From NCBI RefSeq assembly GCF_003953935.1, contig NZ_RXLQ01000002.1, forward strand, positions 496,001-560,000: a stretch of DNA of 64,000 nucleotides. Reading direction: 5' to 3'. This DNA is from Massilia atriviolacea (GTDB lineage: Bacteria > Pseudomonadota > Gammaproteobacteria > Burkholderiales > Burkholderiaceae_D). Shown here one piece after another: positions 17,206-27,408 of the stretch (position 1 is its first letter; every line of letters begins with the position of its first letter). The notes under the pieces are model-generated. The model did no database searches. It was not told the DNA's origin and saw only the letters and a program-made list of their open reading frames with translations. Both the position numbers and the translations under genes were made by a program.

Positions 17206-20200
17206 TCAACAAGCCGTCGTGCACCCACCCCCGCACGGCCGGCCCGGCGGCAGGCAGCGGCGCGGCGGCCCCGCCTCGTACGAACACACCAGGTAGGCCT
17301 TGCGCAGCGCCCCCACATGCTGCGGGAACAGGAAGTCGCCGATCTTCACCGGGCATTCCTCGTCCAGCCACGGGAAGGGATACTCCAGCACGCCGTGATA
17401 CAGGCAGGGCCAGTCCACGCTCGCCACGCAGGTCAGCAGATACCGCTCGCAGCACTCCTCGCTGTCGCTGGCGCAGCCGCAGCCGGGGTCGGGCACGAAC
17501 TCGATCTCGTGATTGCGCACGCCTTGCCCGGCACAGGTCTCGAACCAGATTTCGACGCGCCGCATGCGCACCGGCCGCTCCCCCGGAAGATAGGGGAACA
17601 TGGCGCGGCTCATGCGCAGGCCCAGCGCGCGGCAGCCTTCGTCCGACGGCGCCGGCTTGCCCTTGAAGCGCTGCCACGATTCCGAGAAATCCTGGCGCCA
17701 GTCGAAGAAGCGCAGGGCGCCGCCGGGCAGGATGCAGGACGCCTCGGCCCAGCTGGCGTCGCGCAGCGCGCTGCCTCCCTCCCTGGCGGTGTAGCTCATC
17801 TGGAACAGCACGTCGCTGACGCTGTCGACATCGAAGGCGTTGTGTTCGGCCGGCAGTTCGATGCGCCAGCGGCTGACGGCCCCGGCATATTCGAACGGCA
17901 GGTAGCGCTCGTCGCGGAAATTGAGTTCGAACAGGCCGCTGTCGTTCTGCCCGCTCGACGTGGCGATCGCCTCGGTCGCGCCGAAGCGCTTGACGATGCG
18001 CGGATCGTCCAGGCTGGCCCGGTAGCGTTTGCCGTCGCAGCAGCCGCAGGCGCACGCGCCCGGGCAGCATTCCTGCATGTCGGTCAGGGCCGGGTCGACC
18101 CGGGTGGCGCTGGCGAGCAGGGTCAGTTTGCAGTGCACCCCGCTGGCCGGTCCCGTCACCGCCGGGATGGTCAGGTTGATCGACTTGATCCTGCGCAGGT
18201 AGTGCCCCGGATACTCGCGATCGAAGCGCCATTCGGGAATCTCGACTTCGCAGGCGCCGGTCGCCTTCAGTTCGAGGAAGGCCAGCGGGAAGTCCATGCG
18301 CAGCGACAGCCGGGTCGTCAGTTCCTGCTCGCGCCGGTGCTGGTCGAAGTAGGCTTTTTCCATGCCGCGCAGGGCGGTGGTCAGCACGTCGCCGGCCAGC
18401 AAGCCTTCGTGCAGACCGTCGTGCGACGGCACGGCAAGAAACTGCTGCGCGCCGAGTTCGCGCTCGAACTGGAACGCGCGCTGCGCCTGGCGCGCCCAGC
18501 ACCAGGCGATGTCGGCCATCTGCCGGTGCAGCGCCGCCGTTTCCTGTTGCAGGAAGAGGTAGAGGGCGTGGTTGGTGAACTTGTCGCGCAAGAAATCCTG
18601 CACCTCGGCGGCTTGCTGCTTCTGCCGTACCTGGCTGTTGAGCTGGCGCAGCGAGGCGTCGCGCCGCCGCTCGGCGGCCAGGATCTGGCGTTCGATCTGC
18701 TCGATCTCGACATCGAGCACCGAGACCTGGAACACCCAGTCGGCTTCGCGCCGCACCCAGCCGCCATCGGTCAGCGCCAGTCCCGCTTCGGTGCCGAGCA
18801 CGTCGCCGACCGTCAGCAGGATGCGCGCGGCCGCCGAAAAGGCGTGCGCCAGCTTGGTCCCGATCGGCATCTGGAACACCGATACGGGCGATGAGGCGAC
18901 CCCGGCGACCCCGGTGGTCATGTCGGGAATCAGGTTCATGACCTGGGCAATGGCTTCGACCACGTTGCCGGCCGTGCGGCTCGCCATCGATCCCTGGGTC
19001 AGATTGCGGTAGGCCTGTTCTTCCCCGATCAGGCCGCCTGCGATGAGGTCGGCGTAATACTGGCGCCGCGTCTGCGCCGCCTGCTTGCTCTTGCGCAGGG
19101 ATTGCACCGTCCAATCGGCCTCGCGCCATTCCATCTGGCGGATGTCGGCGGCCAGGCTGGCCAGCTCGCGCTCGTGCGCCATGCGCAGCGCCGCCAGGAA
19201 CTCGGCGTCGCCTTTTTCGTAGGCGGCCAGCAGCGCCGCGCCGAAACCACGCACCTCGCCGGCCGTCGCCAGTGCCCGTTCGATCAGGAACGGGAAGCGA
19301 TACGGACTCGGAGGGCAGCAGCAGGCGTCGTCGTCGGCGCAGGCCGCCTCCAGCTCCTTCCAGCCGCGCCGCAGGGCCGCCTCGCCCCAGTACGAGCGCT
19401 CGCCGCGGGCGGCGCCGGCCAGGCGCGCCTTGCCCAGGCAGCGGTGCAGTGTGGCCAACTGGTCGTCCAGGCGGTCGTACAGGTCCATCAGGCGCGGATT
19501 GAGCGGCGCCAGCCGGGGCACGAAGGCCGCCACCGTCGGCGGTGTGGGGTCGTCGTCCTGGCCGAAGAGCGTGCGCGGGCGCTGGCCGAGGTAGCGCGCG
19601 GCGGTGTCGAGCCGCAGCCGCGCCAGTGCATGCGCTTCGCCGTTGTTGCCGCACAGTGCCGCGTTTGCGTGCTCCAGCAGGGTTTCCAGGTAGGCCAGCA
19701 CGGTGCTGCGGCGGCGCGCGTCGACGCCGCTGTGCGCCAGCGTATCGCAGCAGGGATCCTCCCGGGTCGTGCCCGGCTGCTGGCGCGCCACGCGCGCGCT
19801 TGCCGGTTCCGCGCCCGCGCGGCGGGCTGCGGCGCTGCGGGCGCGGCCCCGCGCCGGCACCGGTTCGTCGTTCGGCCCGCGCTCGTGCGGCGGCGGATCG
19901 TCCGGCTGGCGCACCGGCGTGCGGCAGGTCGACCAGCGCAGGTCGATCCGGCCCGGCGCGCCGAGCGCCTCGTACCATTTCAGCGCCGCCTCGTGGCGGC
20001 AGTGGCTGCGCAAGGCGCCCGCCACGGTCATGCTGGTGGCGTACAGCGACGGTTCGAGCGGCGCGCCGGGGCTGAAGAACACGAAGAAGGGATACGCTTC
20101 CAGGCCGCCCAGTCCGGGCGCCAGCGGCAGCGAGCCCGGCGTCGGCGCCAGCACCTGCGGCAGCACCACGGCGCTGTCGGGCGCCATATCGTAGCGGAAG

Positions 20201-23200
20201 CCCCATGGCGAGCTATCGGCATGCCCTTGCGGCAAGGGCCCGGCGTGGGTGATGGTAAAGCGCAGCGTGTCGCGTTCGCGCCCGGCAAATTCGAGCCTGG
20301 CCTGGCCCGGCGCGTCCGACACATGGGCGCCGCCGTCCGAATAGCGCGGCGTCTGGAACTGGCCGTTATGCACGCGGCACCAGGCCAGTCGCACCATTTT
20401 CCTGCTCGGCCATGCGAGCAGCTTGGGCAGCTTGTCGGCGCGGTGCCAGTCGGAGGTGGCGTCGTTCGCGGTGCTGCCCCAGGCGGCGTCCTGCGGCAGG
20501 GCCGGCTGGTCCGGATTGAGGCTGGCCGGGTCGTGGTAGCTGCCGTCTTCGAGCCAGAAATAGTATTCGTCCATGACCGGCGCATGCACCTCGCCGCATT
20601 GGGCGCAGCAGCTTGCGGGAGCCGCGTGCGATGGCGCGAAGCGCGACCAGGCCGACGGCTCGCCGGCCGCGGCGATGCGCAGGAAGCGCGTACCCAGGCG
20701 CACCGCGGCCTCGATCCACAGCGGCAGGCGCTGCGCCTGGGCGTCCCCCGGCACCTGGGTGCTCAGGTCATGATCCTGGTCGGGCAGCGGCGTCGGCCGG
20801 TCGTCGCGATTGCCGAACTGGCGCTGCGAGGCCGCCAGCCAGGACGGGCGCGCATGGCGCTCGGGGCGTCCCGTCAGGCCCAGGTTTTCCGGCTGCGCGA
20901 GCTGCGCCAGCTGCGACGGCTCGCGCTGCTGCATCGGGGCGATGCCGGGATGGGCCGGCCAGTGCGGACCGGGCCAGTACTCCTTGCCGCCCGGCGCCGG
21001 GGCGCTGAAGGTGGCGCTGCGCAGTTCGCGTTCGAGCAGGCGGAATGCTTCGGTGCGCGCGGCCTCGCCATGTTCGGCCCACTCGACGTAATTCTCGGAG
21101 TACAAGGTGCGGCGGCGGCAGGCCTGCCACGTGGCCAGGCTGGCGAACAGCTTGTCCCAGGCCCTGGAAAACGCCGCCGTCACCGGCAGCGTCGGTTCCA
21201 GCGACAGGCGGGCCCGCTCGACGAAGGCGTGCACGGCGCCGATGGCCTCCTCGATGCGGCTCGCCTTCTGGCAGATGCCGGCTTCGACGTCGAGCAGCAG
21301 CAGGGCGCTCAGGTCGTTCGGGGTGCGCGCATGGCTGCCCGGCGCGAACGGCAGGGCCACCCGGTCCTGGGCGGTCAGGTAGGCCAGCAGGGCGCTGCGC
21401 GCGCGCTCGCGCAGGGCGTTGTTGAGGGTGTCGATGTCGGCATAGCGGCGCGGGTGGCCGCGTTCGATCATGCCGTTGCGGTAGAACGCCGTCAGGCCGG
21501 CATTGGCGCCGGCCAGCGCAGCGTCGGCATCGGCGGCCCACAGGCCGGGCGTGGCCGCGCCGAGGTCGAGCGGCACCACATGCCGGAGCAGCTGGCGCAC
21601 CCAGAGCGAGGCGCGCCACACGCGATTCGCCCAGCGATCGTCGGCCAGCATCAGCCAGTCGGGCGCGAGGCCGCTGTGGAACTCCAGCAGCAGGGGGGCG
21701 TGATCGAGGTCGATGCCGAGGTCGAGCAGCAGGGGCAGCACGTCGTCCGGCTGCTGGTTGGACGCTTCCACGAAGGTCAGCCAGGCCTGGCGCCCGGACT
21801 GGCGCGCCACCGCGCGCCGCATCGCGGCGTAGTCGGCCAGCCGTTCGAACCAGTCGAACAGCGCCTGGCGCCGTTCGGGCGAGGGCGCCGAACGCTGGTC
21901 CGGCACGGCCGCCGGCTTGCGCTCCGGGTCGCCGTCGTAGGTGTCGCCCAGCGGCAGCAGGTTGACATCGAACCAGGCGCGATGCGAGGTGGCCGGCGCA
22001 CCCGGCACATAGCTCACGCCCGCGAACAGCGCCGGCGCGGACAGCAGGTAGTGCATTTCCGAGACGCTGGCGCGCGCCGGCAGCCGCGCCGACAGGCGCA
22101 GCCGGTGCGACAGCAGCAGGGCCTTGAAGGCGCGCTGGTAGGTGCGCCGGATGTCGCGCAGGCTGCCGCTGTACTGCGCTTGCAGATAGTCCTGCGCGGC
22201 CGGCGCCAGGTTCTCGTCGCCACGCAGCGGCCCTTCGGCCACGTCGCGGTACAGGCGCTCGGCCGGCATGGCCAGGATGCGTCCGCAGGTATCAGGCCCG
22301 GCGTACTTGACCGTGAAACCGGTGCGGGCCGGCGCCAGTTCCAGCTTTTCGTCGAACTCGGGCGCGTCTTCCTCGAAGTCGATATCGATAAAGTACGCGC
22401 CGCGCTTGAGGTGCAGCGGCGCCGAAACGTGGTCCGGCGCCTGTTCGCCATCCCAGCGATAGTTAAGCAGCAGCCAGGTCTTCTGCCCGCGCCGCAGGTT
22501 GACGCGCCAGCGCTGGTGGCCGCAGCAGGCGAACTCGGGCGCTTCGCCGTCCGGGCTCGGCGCGCCCGCGAAGAAGGTGCAGGGGCCGCCTTCGTCGACG
22601 ATCAGCACGCCGCGCCAGCGCACCGTAAAGCCCTCGGCGCCGCCCAGCGCCATGCCGTCCGACTCGCGCAGGGCGAAGCCGTTGCGCAGGATCGCGAACT
22701 TCAGCGCCGCGCCGGGCGCGGGCAGGCCGAGTTCCGGGATCACGGTCGGGACCGGGGCGTTCCAGTGCGAGCGCGCCGCGCCGAAGGCGAGCATCGGCCC
22801 GCGCGTTTCCTGCCAGGTCCTGCCGCTGTCGCTGCGGTAGTCGCCGAGCAGGCCGGTGCCGGCCAGCGCCGTCAGCGCCGCGTAGGCGCCGCCGGCCGGC
22901 TGCGGCCACTGGAAGTCGGCCGGGGGCTTGCCGTCGTCCGCCTCCCATGCCGACATGGCCAGGTTCTCGTCGCCGCGCAGGCTGCGCAGGATCAGTGGCG
23001 CCAATCCTTCCTCGACGTCTTCGCCGTCGCTGGCGTGCGCCACATGGCAGGAAAGGTGCGCGGCCACCGCTTGCGCGCGCCAGGCAAAGGCGAGGAAGCT
23101 GCGCGCAAAATAGGCCCAGCGGCGCTCTTCGTCCGCTTCTTCGATCAGGGCTTGCTCGGCTTCGTGCAGGTCGGCGAACAGGAAGGAAAACCGGGCCAGT

Positions 23201-26200
23201 TGCGCGCGCGGGCTGAAGTACAGCTGCTGGACGGCCCGCATCTCGTCATGCGTCAGCTGCTCGATGGCGTTCAGCTTGGCCAGCACGGCGCTATCGCGCA
23301 GCGGCAGCGCCGTGAACAGTTCCCTGGCGGCCGCGTCGTACTGGAAGGGGCCATCGGGCAGCTGGTTCCACATGCCGGCCCGGGTGTCGAGCAGGCTGGT
23401 ACGGTACTGCCATGCCTGCGGCCCCGAGGCCAGGCCCAGGCGGCGCATCATGGCCGGGAAGAAGTGGCTGGCCAGCTCGCGCAGCGGATCGCTGCCGGGG
23501 GCGGGATCGTAGCCGAAGTCGGCGCGCATGGCGCTGTCGAGGGCGAACCAGCTCAGGCACGCGGCCTGGCCGTCGTCGACGCAGACCTCCAGCAGCGCGC
23601 GGCGCAGGCGCCACAGGTCGAAGGGATGGCCTTCTTCGGGGTAGTCGAACGGTTGTTCCAGCGCTTCGGTGCGGTCTTGCTGGAAGAAGGGATCGTCGCC
23701 GCTCACGTGCTGGTCGGCCGAGAACAGGTACAGCAGTTCGCCGCTGCCGAAGGACGAGGCCTCGATCTTGGCCAGGATTTCGGCAAAGCGCAGCGTGCCG
23801 GTCGGCGCGCTGTGCCACGGCGCGCTGGCGGGCGCGAAGCCGGCCAGCACCGACAGCGCATCGAGATTGGCGCGCAGGATCTTCATGACCTCCGGCGCGC
23901 GCCGGCGCCGGCCTGCGTGGGCATGTTCGCGTTCGGCGCGGTCCTGGATGCGGGCCAGCAGGTGATCGACCGCCCAGGCGTGCGACGGGTGGGCGGGGCC
24001 GGCCCACAGTCCCAGCAGGCGGCGACGGTCGGCCCCGTGGGCGCCGGGCGCCGCATACGGGTCGACGCCGAGGTCGAGCCCCCAGTCGTCGCGCAGGATC
24101 TGGAATGCCGCCAGCTGGCGGATGAATTCCGGATTGATGCTGGTGCCGTTGAACAGGCCCAGCACCTCGGCGATGTCGGCCAGTTCGGTGAAGCTGTAGC
24201 GCGCCCCCGCCACGCAGCGCAGGCTGCGCCACAGGCGGATGAAGACCATCAGGCGGCGCAGGGCGTCGTCGAGCGAGGCGCGTCCGGGCAGGCGGATCAG
24301 CAGGTCGTCCGGGCAGCACGGCTCGCACGGCGGAAACCCGGTCTCCCGGTCGGGCTCCTCCTCGCGCGGGTTCGGCACCCGGCCGCGCTCGAAGGCGACG
24401 AAGCCGGACTGCCACAGGTCGAGGAAGTCGCAGTAATCGAGGCCGGTGCGCTTGAGGAACTGCGGCACGCGCAGCACCACCACCTTCCAGCTCACGCCCT
24501 CGTGGCTGTCATTGGGGAAGCCGTACATGGTGCGCAGCAGCGCCGGCCCGATGTTGTTGCGGTACAGGGTGTCGTATTCGGCCGGCGACAGGCACAGGTA
24601 TTCCAGCGCCAGTTCGATGCGCACCGGATAGCGCCACAGGTGCTTCTGGAAGTCGGCCGCTTCGGCGTTGGCGTCGAGCGCGTACTCGGTGATATTCTCG
24701 CGGAAGGCGCGCATGGTGGCATAGCGGCTCACGCCCATGGCGCGCAGGTAGCTGCGCGATACATCCAGGGTTTGCGCATACGGCAGCGCGGGCGCCGAAA
24801 AATCGGCAGCCAGCTTGACGTAGGCGTTCGGCAGCGCACCCGGCGCGGCCGGGCTGGCGTGTTCGGGCAGCGCGGCGAACAGGGTGGCCGGCGCGTGGCC
24901 GTCCCCCTCGTCCGCCACCTCTTCGCCGGCGCGCCGCAGCGCATGTCCGCCCACCGTGGTGGCGCCGCTGTCGCGCACGATGCCGGAGGCGCCGCCGTCG
25001 GCCAGGTATTCGAGGTTCTCGTTGACGATGTCGATCAGCGGAATCGGGGTGTGCAGGTTGGCAGCTGTCGCCAGCAGCGTTCCTGGCGCGCCGCGCCGGG
25101 GCGCGATCAATTCGGCCAGGGTGGCGCCGCTGGCCTGCGGCGCGTCGCAGGTGGCGCCGATGCCGGTGGCGAGCAGGTCTTGCAGGTATTTCACGGGCCC
25201 GAAGGGCGAGAGGTGCCAAGGCGGGATGCAGTTAATCAGGGACGCGTCGGGATTGACCGCCGAAAACGGCCCGGCTGCGGGAGGTTCCGCCGCCGGGTTG
25301 GCGCCGCCGGCGGCTGCCTGGATATGCGCCGCCCACGGGTAGGCGATGGTACCGCTCAGCGCATGCGCGAATTCCGGCGCGCCCAGCGCCCGGATCGCGG
25401 CGCGCGAGGTGTAGCCCCTGGCGTACAGCGCTTCCATCAGGGAGAAGCGCAGGCCGGCCGAGGTCCCCGCAATGTCGCTGGCGGCGGACAGCTCGCCCAG
25501 CGTGCGCAGCGCTTCGAGCAGCCAGGCCTGGGCCTCGGCGTCGTTCGGGAAGACCGCCGCCAGCGCGGTGGCGATGGCCGGGTCGGACCAGTCGGCCACC
25601 GGCAGGGAAAAGCCGGGCATGGCCGCCAGGAAGGCCTTGAACGGGTCGCCGGCCGCCAGTGCGATCGAAGGCGCGGACGGCGCCGCGCCGGGATCGGGCG
25701 CCGCCACCGTCGCCTGCACCTCGAAGAACTTGCGCAGGCGGCGGATGAAGGCGGCGACCCGCTCTTCCGGCGTGCCGGGCCTGGTAAACTCGGGCAGCAG
25801 CTCGACCCGGGCCGGCAGGAACCAGGTGCGCCAGGCGGTGGCGTCGATGGCCTTGAGCGCGGCGACGCTGCCCACCGGGATGGCCTTGATGGCCGCCAGC
25901 AGGGTGTTCGGGTCGGCCGGATCGGGCAGGACGGTTTGCTGCAGCACGGCGGCCAGCACCAGCTCGAGGTGGCCCGGCACCAGGGCGGCGGGGAAGGGGC
26001 TGGCCTGCCAGAAGCTGTCGATCGACGGCGCCGCGTGCGCCAGCCATGCCGTCAGCAGCGTGCCGACCTGCGCGTTGAACACGGCCAGCACCGGGTTCGC
26101 CGCGCGCCCGCGTCCGATCGCCGCCAGGCGCCGCGCCGCGTTGTCGGGGGTGATGGCGCCGGCGGCGATGGTGCCGGCTTCGCGCGCCGCCTGGATACTC

Positions 26201-27342
26201 GACGCCAGGTGCTGTTCCGATTCGTCGGTGGCCATGCGGTAGCGCTCCAGGGCGCCGATGCCCGGCGGGAGCACCACCGCCAACGCATAGAAGTAGGCCG
26301 CCGGGACCGTGAAGTCGAGCAGCAGCGGCGGCGCGTCGGCGATCACCACGTCGGCTTCGCGCAAGGTCGCGCCAGGCGGCGGCGGGAGAGCGGCTTCGAT
26401 CGGGAAGCGCAGGCCGACCCGGCCCGGTCTGGCGCTTTGCTGCTGCGCCCACACGGCGGCCGCCGCCGAAAACACATACTGGGCCAGGCGCTCGGCGTTG
26501 GCGTCCTGCAGCGCGTAGAAGCCGAGCAGGCTGGCCTCGTACTGCAGGCGGTCCATGTCGGCCTTGTCGCGCTCGTCGTCGTCCCAGGCCGGGAGCACGG
26601 TTTCGGGGCGGGTATACATTTCTTCCAGCGAGCGCTGGTGGGGACGTTCCGGCGCAGGGGAGATCTGGCGGTTCCAGGTGATTTCGCGCGCGATGTGGCG
26701 CGCCTGCGGCAGCGTGAGCGCGCCCTGGCTGGCGAGCGTGGCGCCGCCCGGGTCCTGCGCCAGCACCGCGTCGATGGCGGCGGCCAGCGGCCCGAAGGCC
26801 GGCGCGCTGCCGTCGGACGGCAGCACCACGGCGCCGGCGCCGGCGTCCGGATCGGCCAGGGCCACCACTACCGCGGGCGGCTCGGCCTGCATGTAGTCGG
26901 TGGGGTCGGTCGACAGCGGCGCGTCCGGCAGGAGCGCGACGTTGAAGTCGAGGCGCTGGTAGGCGACCAGCACGCCGGCCTGGCGGATTTCCAGGCGCAG
27001 GTCGCTGCTGCCCGCTTCGGCGGCGGGCAGGGTCACCGGAATGAGCGCGCTGGCGACCGCGTTCAGGCCGATGATGTAGTCTGGCCGCGCCGGCGGGGCG
27101 GGCGGGATGATGGTCAGGTGCTGGACGATTTTCTGGGTGGCCGGCGTGAAGGCCGGCCCGACGGCCGCGGGGCCGCCGTTCGGGACCCAGGCGCCGCTGG
27201 CCTGGCCCAGCAGGGTGCCGACTGCCGGGTCGCCGAAGGAAAGATCGAACAGCTTGATCGACAGGTCGTCCAGATAGCGCGTGAAGTCGGCGCCGCTGGT
27301 CGGTTTTGTCGGGGTGAGGCGGACGATGATCACTTGCGGCAT
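17206..27342 (-). CDS. Tc toxin A subunit (TcA), very large
   Basis: TcA proteins form the pentameric cell-binding and pore-forming part of Tc (ABC) toxin complexes. This one has 3,378 residues, well above the usual 2,300-2,500. It starts MPQVIIVRLTPTKPTSGADF with GGAG 7 bases upstream. Residues about 1-200 form an extra N-terminal domain seen in some TcA-related proteins. A long helical shell follows. About 1,565-1,660 is PA14-like (FTVRWRGVLIVDEGG to LHLKRGAYFIDIDFEE). About 2,725-2,960 is the pore-forming and TcB-binding region, with the Ala/Gly-rich segment around MNLIPDMTTGVAGVASSPVS and long coiled helices. Cys clusters are unusual: CCPGACACGCC near 3,094, CGCASDSEECC near 3,290 and CGGGCTTAC at the very end. 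It follows the fused TcB-TcC gene by 66 bases. Confidence 0.88.
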   Translation of the reverse strand: MPQVIIVRLTPTKPTSGADFTRYLDDLSIKLFDLSFGDPAVGTLLGQASGAWVPNGGPAAVGPAFTPATQKIVQHLTIIPPAPPARPDYIIGLNAVASALIPVTLPAAEAGSSDLRLEIRQAGVLVAYQRLDFNVALLPDAPLSTDPTDYMQAEPPAVVVALADPDAGAGAVVLPSDGSAPAFGPLAAAIDAVLAQDPGGATLASQGALTLPQARHIAREITWNRQISPAPERPHQRSLEEMYTRPETVLPAWDDDERDKADMDRLQYEASLLGFYALQDANAERLAQYVFSAAAAVWAQQQSARPGRVGLRFPIEAALPPPPGATLREADVVIADAPPLLLDFTVPAAYFYALAVVLPPGIGALERYRMATDESEQHLASSIQAAREAGTIAAGAITPDNAARRLAAIGRGRAANPVLAVFNAQVGTLLTAWLAHAAPSIDSFWQASPFPAALVPGHLELVLAAVLQQTVLPDPADPNTLLAAIKAIPVGSVAALKAIDATAWRTWFLPARVELLPEFTRPGTPEERVAAFIRRLRKFFEVQATVAAPDPGAAPSAPSIALAAGDPFKAFLAAMPGFSLPVADWSDPAIATALAAVFPNDAEAQAWLLEALRTLGELSAASDIAGTSAGLRFSLMEALYARGYTSRAAIRALGAPEFAHALSGTIAYPWAAHIQAAAGGANPAAEPPAAGPFSAVNPDASLINCIPPWHLSPFGPVKYLQDLLATGIGATCDAPQASGATLAELIAPRRGAPGTLLATAANLHTPIPLIDIVNENLEYLADGGASGIVRDSGATTVGGHALRRAGEEVADEGDGHAPATLFAALPEHASPAAPGALPNAYVKLAADFSAPALPYAQTLDVSRSYLRAMGVSRYATMRAFRENITEYALDANAEAADFQKHLWRYPVRIELALEYLCLSPAEYDTLYRNNIGPALLRTMYGFPNDSHEGVSWKVVVLRVPQFLKRTGLDYCDFLDLWQSGFVAFERGRVPNPREEEPDRETGFPPCEPCCPDDLLIRLPGRASLDDALRRLMVFIRLWRSLRCVAGARYSFTELADIAEVLGLFNGTSINPEFIRQLAAFQILRDDWGLDLGVDPYAAPGAHGADRRRLLGLWAGPAHPSHAWAVDHLLARIQDRAEREHAHAGRRRRAPEVMKILRANLDALSVLAGFAPASAPWHSAPTGTLRFAEILAKIEASSFGSGELLYLFSADQHVSGDDPFFQQDRTEALEQPFDYPEEGHPFDLWRLRRALLEVCVDDGQAACLSWFALDSAMRADFGYDPAPGSDPLRELASHFFPAMMRRLGLASGPQAWQYRTSLLDTRAGMWNQLPDGPFQYDAAARELFTALPLRDSAVLAKLNAIEQLTHDEMRAVQQLYFSPRAQLARFSFLFADLHEAEQALIEEADEERRWAYFARSFLAFAWRAQAVAAHLSCHVAHASDGEDVEEGLAPLILRSLRGDENLAMSAWEADDGKPPADFQWPQPAGGAYAALTALAGTGLLGDYRSDSGRTWQETRGPMLAFGAARSHWNAPVPTVIPELGLPAPGAALKFAILRNGFALRESDGMALGGAEGFTVRWRGVLIVDEGGPCTFFAGAPSPDGEAPEFACCGHQRWRVNLRRGQKTWLLLNYRWDGEQAPDHVSAPLHLKRGAYFIDIDFEEDAPEFDEKLELAPARTGFTVKYAGPDTCGRILAMPAERLYRDVAEGPLRGDENLAPAAQDYLQAQYSGSLRDIRRTYQRAFKALLLSHRLRLSARLPARASVSEMHYLLSAPALFAGVSYVPGAPATSHRAWFDVNLLPLGDTYDGDPERKPAAVPDQRSAPSPERRQALFDWFERLADYAAMRRAVARQSGRQAWLTFVEASNQQPDDVLPLLLDLGIDLDHAPLLLEFHSGLAPDWLMLADDRWANRVWRASLWVRQLLRHVVPLDLGAATPGLWAADADAALAGANAGLTAFYRNGMIERGHPRRYADIDTLNNALRERARSALLAYLTAQDRVALPFAPGSHARTPNDLSALLLLDVEAGICQKASRIEEAIGAVHAFVERARLSLEPTLPVTAAFSRAWDKLFASLATWQACRRRTLYSENYVEWAEHGEAARTEAFRLLERELRSATFSAPAPGGKEYWPGPHWPAHPGIAPMQQREPSQLAQLAQPENLGLTGRPERHARPSWLAASQRQFGNRDDRPTPLPDQDHDLSTQVPGDAQAQRLPLWIEAAVRLGTRFLRIAAAGEPSAWSRFAPSHAAPASCCAQCGEVHAPVMDEYYFWLEDGSYHDPASLNPDQPALPQDAAWGSTANDATSDWHRADKLPKLLAWPSRKMVRLAWCRVHNGQFQTPRYSDGGAHVSDAPGQARLEFAGRERDTLRFTITHAGPLPQGHADSSPWGFRYDMAPDSAVVLPQVLAPTPGSLPLAPGLGGLEAYPFFVFFSPGAPLEPSLYATSMTVAGALRSHCRHEAALKWYEALGAPGRIDLRWSTCRTPVRQPDDPPPHERGPNDEPVPARGRARSAAARRAGAEPASARVARQQPGTTREDPCCDTLAHSGVDARRRSTVLAYLETLLEHANAALCGNNGEAHALARLRLDTAARYLGQRPRTLFGQDDDPTPPTVAAFVPRLAPLNPRLMDLYDRLDDQLATLHRCLGKARLAGAARGERSYWGEAALRRGWKELEAACADDDACCCPPSPYRFPFLIERALATAGEVRGFGAALLAAYEKGDAEFLAALRMAHERELASLAADIRQMEWREADWTVQSLRKSKQAAQTRRQYYADLIAGGLIGEEQAYRNLTQGSMASRTAGNVVEAIAQVMNLIPDMTTGVAGVASSPVSVFQMPIGTKLAHAFSAAARILLTVGDVLGTEAGLALTDGGWVRREADWVFQVSVLDVEIEQIERQILAAERRRDASLRQLNSQVRQKQQAAEVQDFLRDKFTNHALYLFLQQETAALHRQMADIAWCWARQAQRAFQFERELGAQQFLAVPSHDGLHEGLLAGDVLTTALRGMEKAYFDQHRREQELTTRLSLRMDFPLAFLELKATGACEVEIPEWRFDREYPGHYLRRIKSINLTIPAVTGPASGVHCKLTLLASATRVDPALTDMQECCPGACACGCCDGKRYRASLDDPRIVKRFGATEAIATSSGQNDSGLFELNFRDERYLPFEYAGAVSRWRIELPAEHNAFDVDSVSDVLFQMSYTAREGGSALRDASWAEASCILPGGALRFFDWRQDFSESWQRFKGKPAPSDEGCRALGLRMSRAMFPYLPGERPVRMRRVEIWFETCAGQGVRNHEIEFVPDPGCGCASDSEECCERYLLTCVASVDWPCLYHGVLEYPFPWLDEECPVKIGDFLFPQHVGALRKAYLVCSYEAGPPRRCLPPGRPCGGGCTTAC

Positions 27343-27408
27343 GAGGTGTCTCCTGTGGTTGAGCCTCGGATGCGATGGACGAATGATGCTGCCTGCACGG
27401 TGCGCTCC

